This document shows positions 7,416-7,878 of a DNA stretch of 7,878 bases, in pieces. Made by a program: the position numbers and the translations under genes. The notes under the pieces are model-generated. The model had not been told where the DNA came from, did not search any database, and saw nothing but the letters and a program-made list of their open reading frames with translations. The stretch comes from an uncultured Clostridia bacterium (GTDB lineage: Bacteria; Bacillota; Clostridia; Christensenellales; Pumilibacteraceae): the NCBI GenBank assembly GCA_947589145.1, contig CANQCB010000062.1:1-7878 (forward strand). The letters are read 5' to 3'. Every line of letters begins with the position of its first letter. Position 1 is the first letter of the stretch.

Positions 7416-7435
7416 TTGTGATAAGATTTTCACAA
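7416..7435. promoter_or_regulatory. Upstream palindromic operator candidate, TTGTGA-N8-TCACAA
   Basis: A 20-base inverted repeat with perfect six-base arms lies just upstream of the -35 box. The arms resemble CRP or Rex half-sites, but the eight-base centre is two longer than those families' usual six. The regulator is therefore unassigned. Confidence 0.5.
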
Positions 7436-7479
7436 TACGGTTTTCGATATGAGTCTATTGAAGATTTTGACGGTACGGC

Positions 7480-7499
7480 AAATATACGGAAATATACGG
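7480..7499. repeat. 10-bp direct repeat AAATATACGG, two copies
   Basis: Two perfect head-to-tail copies abut the foot of the metA terminator hairpin. Slippage or a binding site are both possible; nothing assigns a role. Confidence 0.6.
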
Positions 7500-7502
7500 A
7501 AA

Positions 7503-7534
7503 GCGGCGCTCCGAATGGGCTTTCGGAGCGCCGC
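7503..7534. terminator. Intrinsic terminator hairpin downstream of metA
   Basis: The arms GCGGCGCTCCGAA (7503-7515) and its exact complement (7522-7534) form a 13-bp GC-rich stem with a six-base loop. For metA transcripts (minus strand) the tail is TTTCCGTATATTT, a weak U-run. On the plus strand the tail is GGTTTTATT. It is the only strong hairpin between metA and the next promoter, so it most likely ends metA transcription, possibly in both directions. Confidence 0.75.
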
Positions 7535-7538
7535 GGTT

Positions 7539-7627
7539 TTATTATAAGGGGTATATTATGGGGGGGTTATTATTGGGGCTTATTATAGGTTTTATTATAG
7601 GAGCTTATTATAAGGGTTTATTATAAC
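7539..7627. repeat. Minisatellite of seven TTATTATA/G-rich units at the end of metA
   Basis: On the plus strand, units of 10-15 bases start at 7539, 7552, 7567, 7580, 7592, 7605 and 7618. Each is TTATTATA, or a one- or two-base variant, followed in all but the last by a G-run of two to seven. The last unit overlaps the final metA codons and stop, so metA ends in tandem TAA TAA. Read on the minus strand the units are TATAATAA separated by C-runs, each resembling a -10 box. Confidence 0.8.
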
Positions 7628-7878
7628 TCGTAAGGGGTCAACTGATAGACGTAGTAGTTGAGCCAATTCACGTATATGAGGTTGGCGGCGGAAGCCCAAT
7701 TCATTTTGATCACGCTCTTCTCGCCGTTGTAGCCGCCGACGAAGTAGTTTTCGGGGGGCTTTATGTCGAGACCTTTTTGCAAGTCGCGTTCATATTCGAG
7801 CTGCAACGTCTCGCGGTCATACTCGGCATGTCCGGTTATGAAGAAGAATTTGCCGTCGCGGGATTTGATTATCGACGC
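7621..7878 (-). CDS. metA: Homoserine O-acyltransferase (MetA family), C-terminal 85 residues; 5' end beyond window
   Basis: MetA transfers an acetyl or succinyl group from CoA to the hydroxyl of L-homoserine, an early cytoplasmic step of methionine synthesis. The frame is open from the window edge to TAA at 7621-7623. The visible part matches the family's C-terminus closely: FFFITGHAEYDRETL contains the H-x-E pair that, in E. coli MetA, contributes to catalysis (His235/Glu237). The end, NWLNYYVYQLTPYEL, is almost the E. coli NWLNYYVYQITPYDL. The protein stops right there, without the short C-terminal tail of the E. coli enzyme. The nucleophilic Cys and the residue separating acetyl- from succinyl-CoA use lie outside the window, so the donor cannot be called; acetyl is commoner in Firmicutes. 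A TTG at 7806 is internal, not the start. Confidence 0.93.
   Translation of the reverse strand, partial: ASIIKSRDGKFFFITGHAEYDRETLQLEYERDLQKGLDIKPPENYFVGGYNGEKSVIKMNWASAANLIYVNWLNYYVYQLTPYEL

Noticed and set aside
7416..7435. CRP or Rex binding site
   Set aside because: Half-sites look right, but the spacer is eight bases instead of six; kept only as an unassigned operator candidate.
6875..7588. 237-codon plus-strand open frame running through promoter and terminator
   Set aside because: Ser/Pro-rich shadow of the first repeats that continues into non-coding DNA with a consensus promoter and hairpin on the other strand.
7621..7806. 61-residue stand-alone gene starting at TTG 7806
   Set aside because: The frame stays open to the window edge, and upstream codons encode conserved MetA sequence including the H-x-E motif, so it is a fragment of metA.

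Overview
The window looks like chromosomal DNA from a Gram-positive, Clostridia-like bacterium. This is inferred from two lipobox-type surface proteins, purine-rich ribosome binding sites, a consensus TTGACA/TATAAT promoter and intrinsic terminators. No taxonomic marker gene is present, so the assignment is tentative. All three genes are on the minus strand, so transcription runs from high to low coordinates. Two genes run off the window edges.

Layout in transcription order. (1) 7878-7621: the last 85 codons of a MetA-type homoserine O-acyltransferase (methionine biosynthesis). (2) 7620-7315: a non-coding stretch with a seven-unit TTATTATA/G-rich minisatellite that begins in the metA stop codon, a 13-bp terminator hairpin, a 10-bp direct repeat, a pair of TGTGA-N8-TCA boxes, and a perfect-consensus sigma-A promoter. 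(3) 7314-3061: a 1417-residue lipoprotein of no family I recognise. It has nine tandem Trp-containing helical repeats of about 75-95 residues, then about 545 residues of beta-rich sequence, then a tenth copy of the repeat at the C-terminus. A G9 homopolymer lies in its signal-peptide codons. (4) 3060-2907: a 15-bp A/T-rich, probably bidirectional terminator and the upstream region of the next gene. (5) 2906-1: the first 968 codons of a lipoprotein with an Ig-like module, three F5/8 type C (discoidin-like) modules and the N-terminal part of a GH81 endo-beta-1,3-glucanase domain. The GH81 catalytic residues lie beyond the window.

The two lipoproteins are consecutive but separated by a terminator, so they are probably separate transcription units. 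Both should be displayed outside the membrane. A plausible but unproven reading is a small glycan-handling surface locus: a tethered beta-1,3-glucanase beside a very long stalk-like protein that could bind substrate or a surface. MetA is probably an unrelated housekeeping neighbour. The most unusual elements are the repeat lipoprotein, the G9 tract that could switch it by slippage, and its twin-box promoter.
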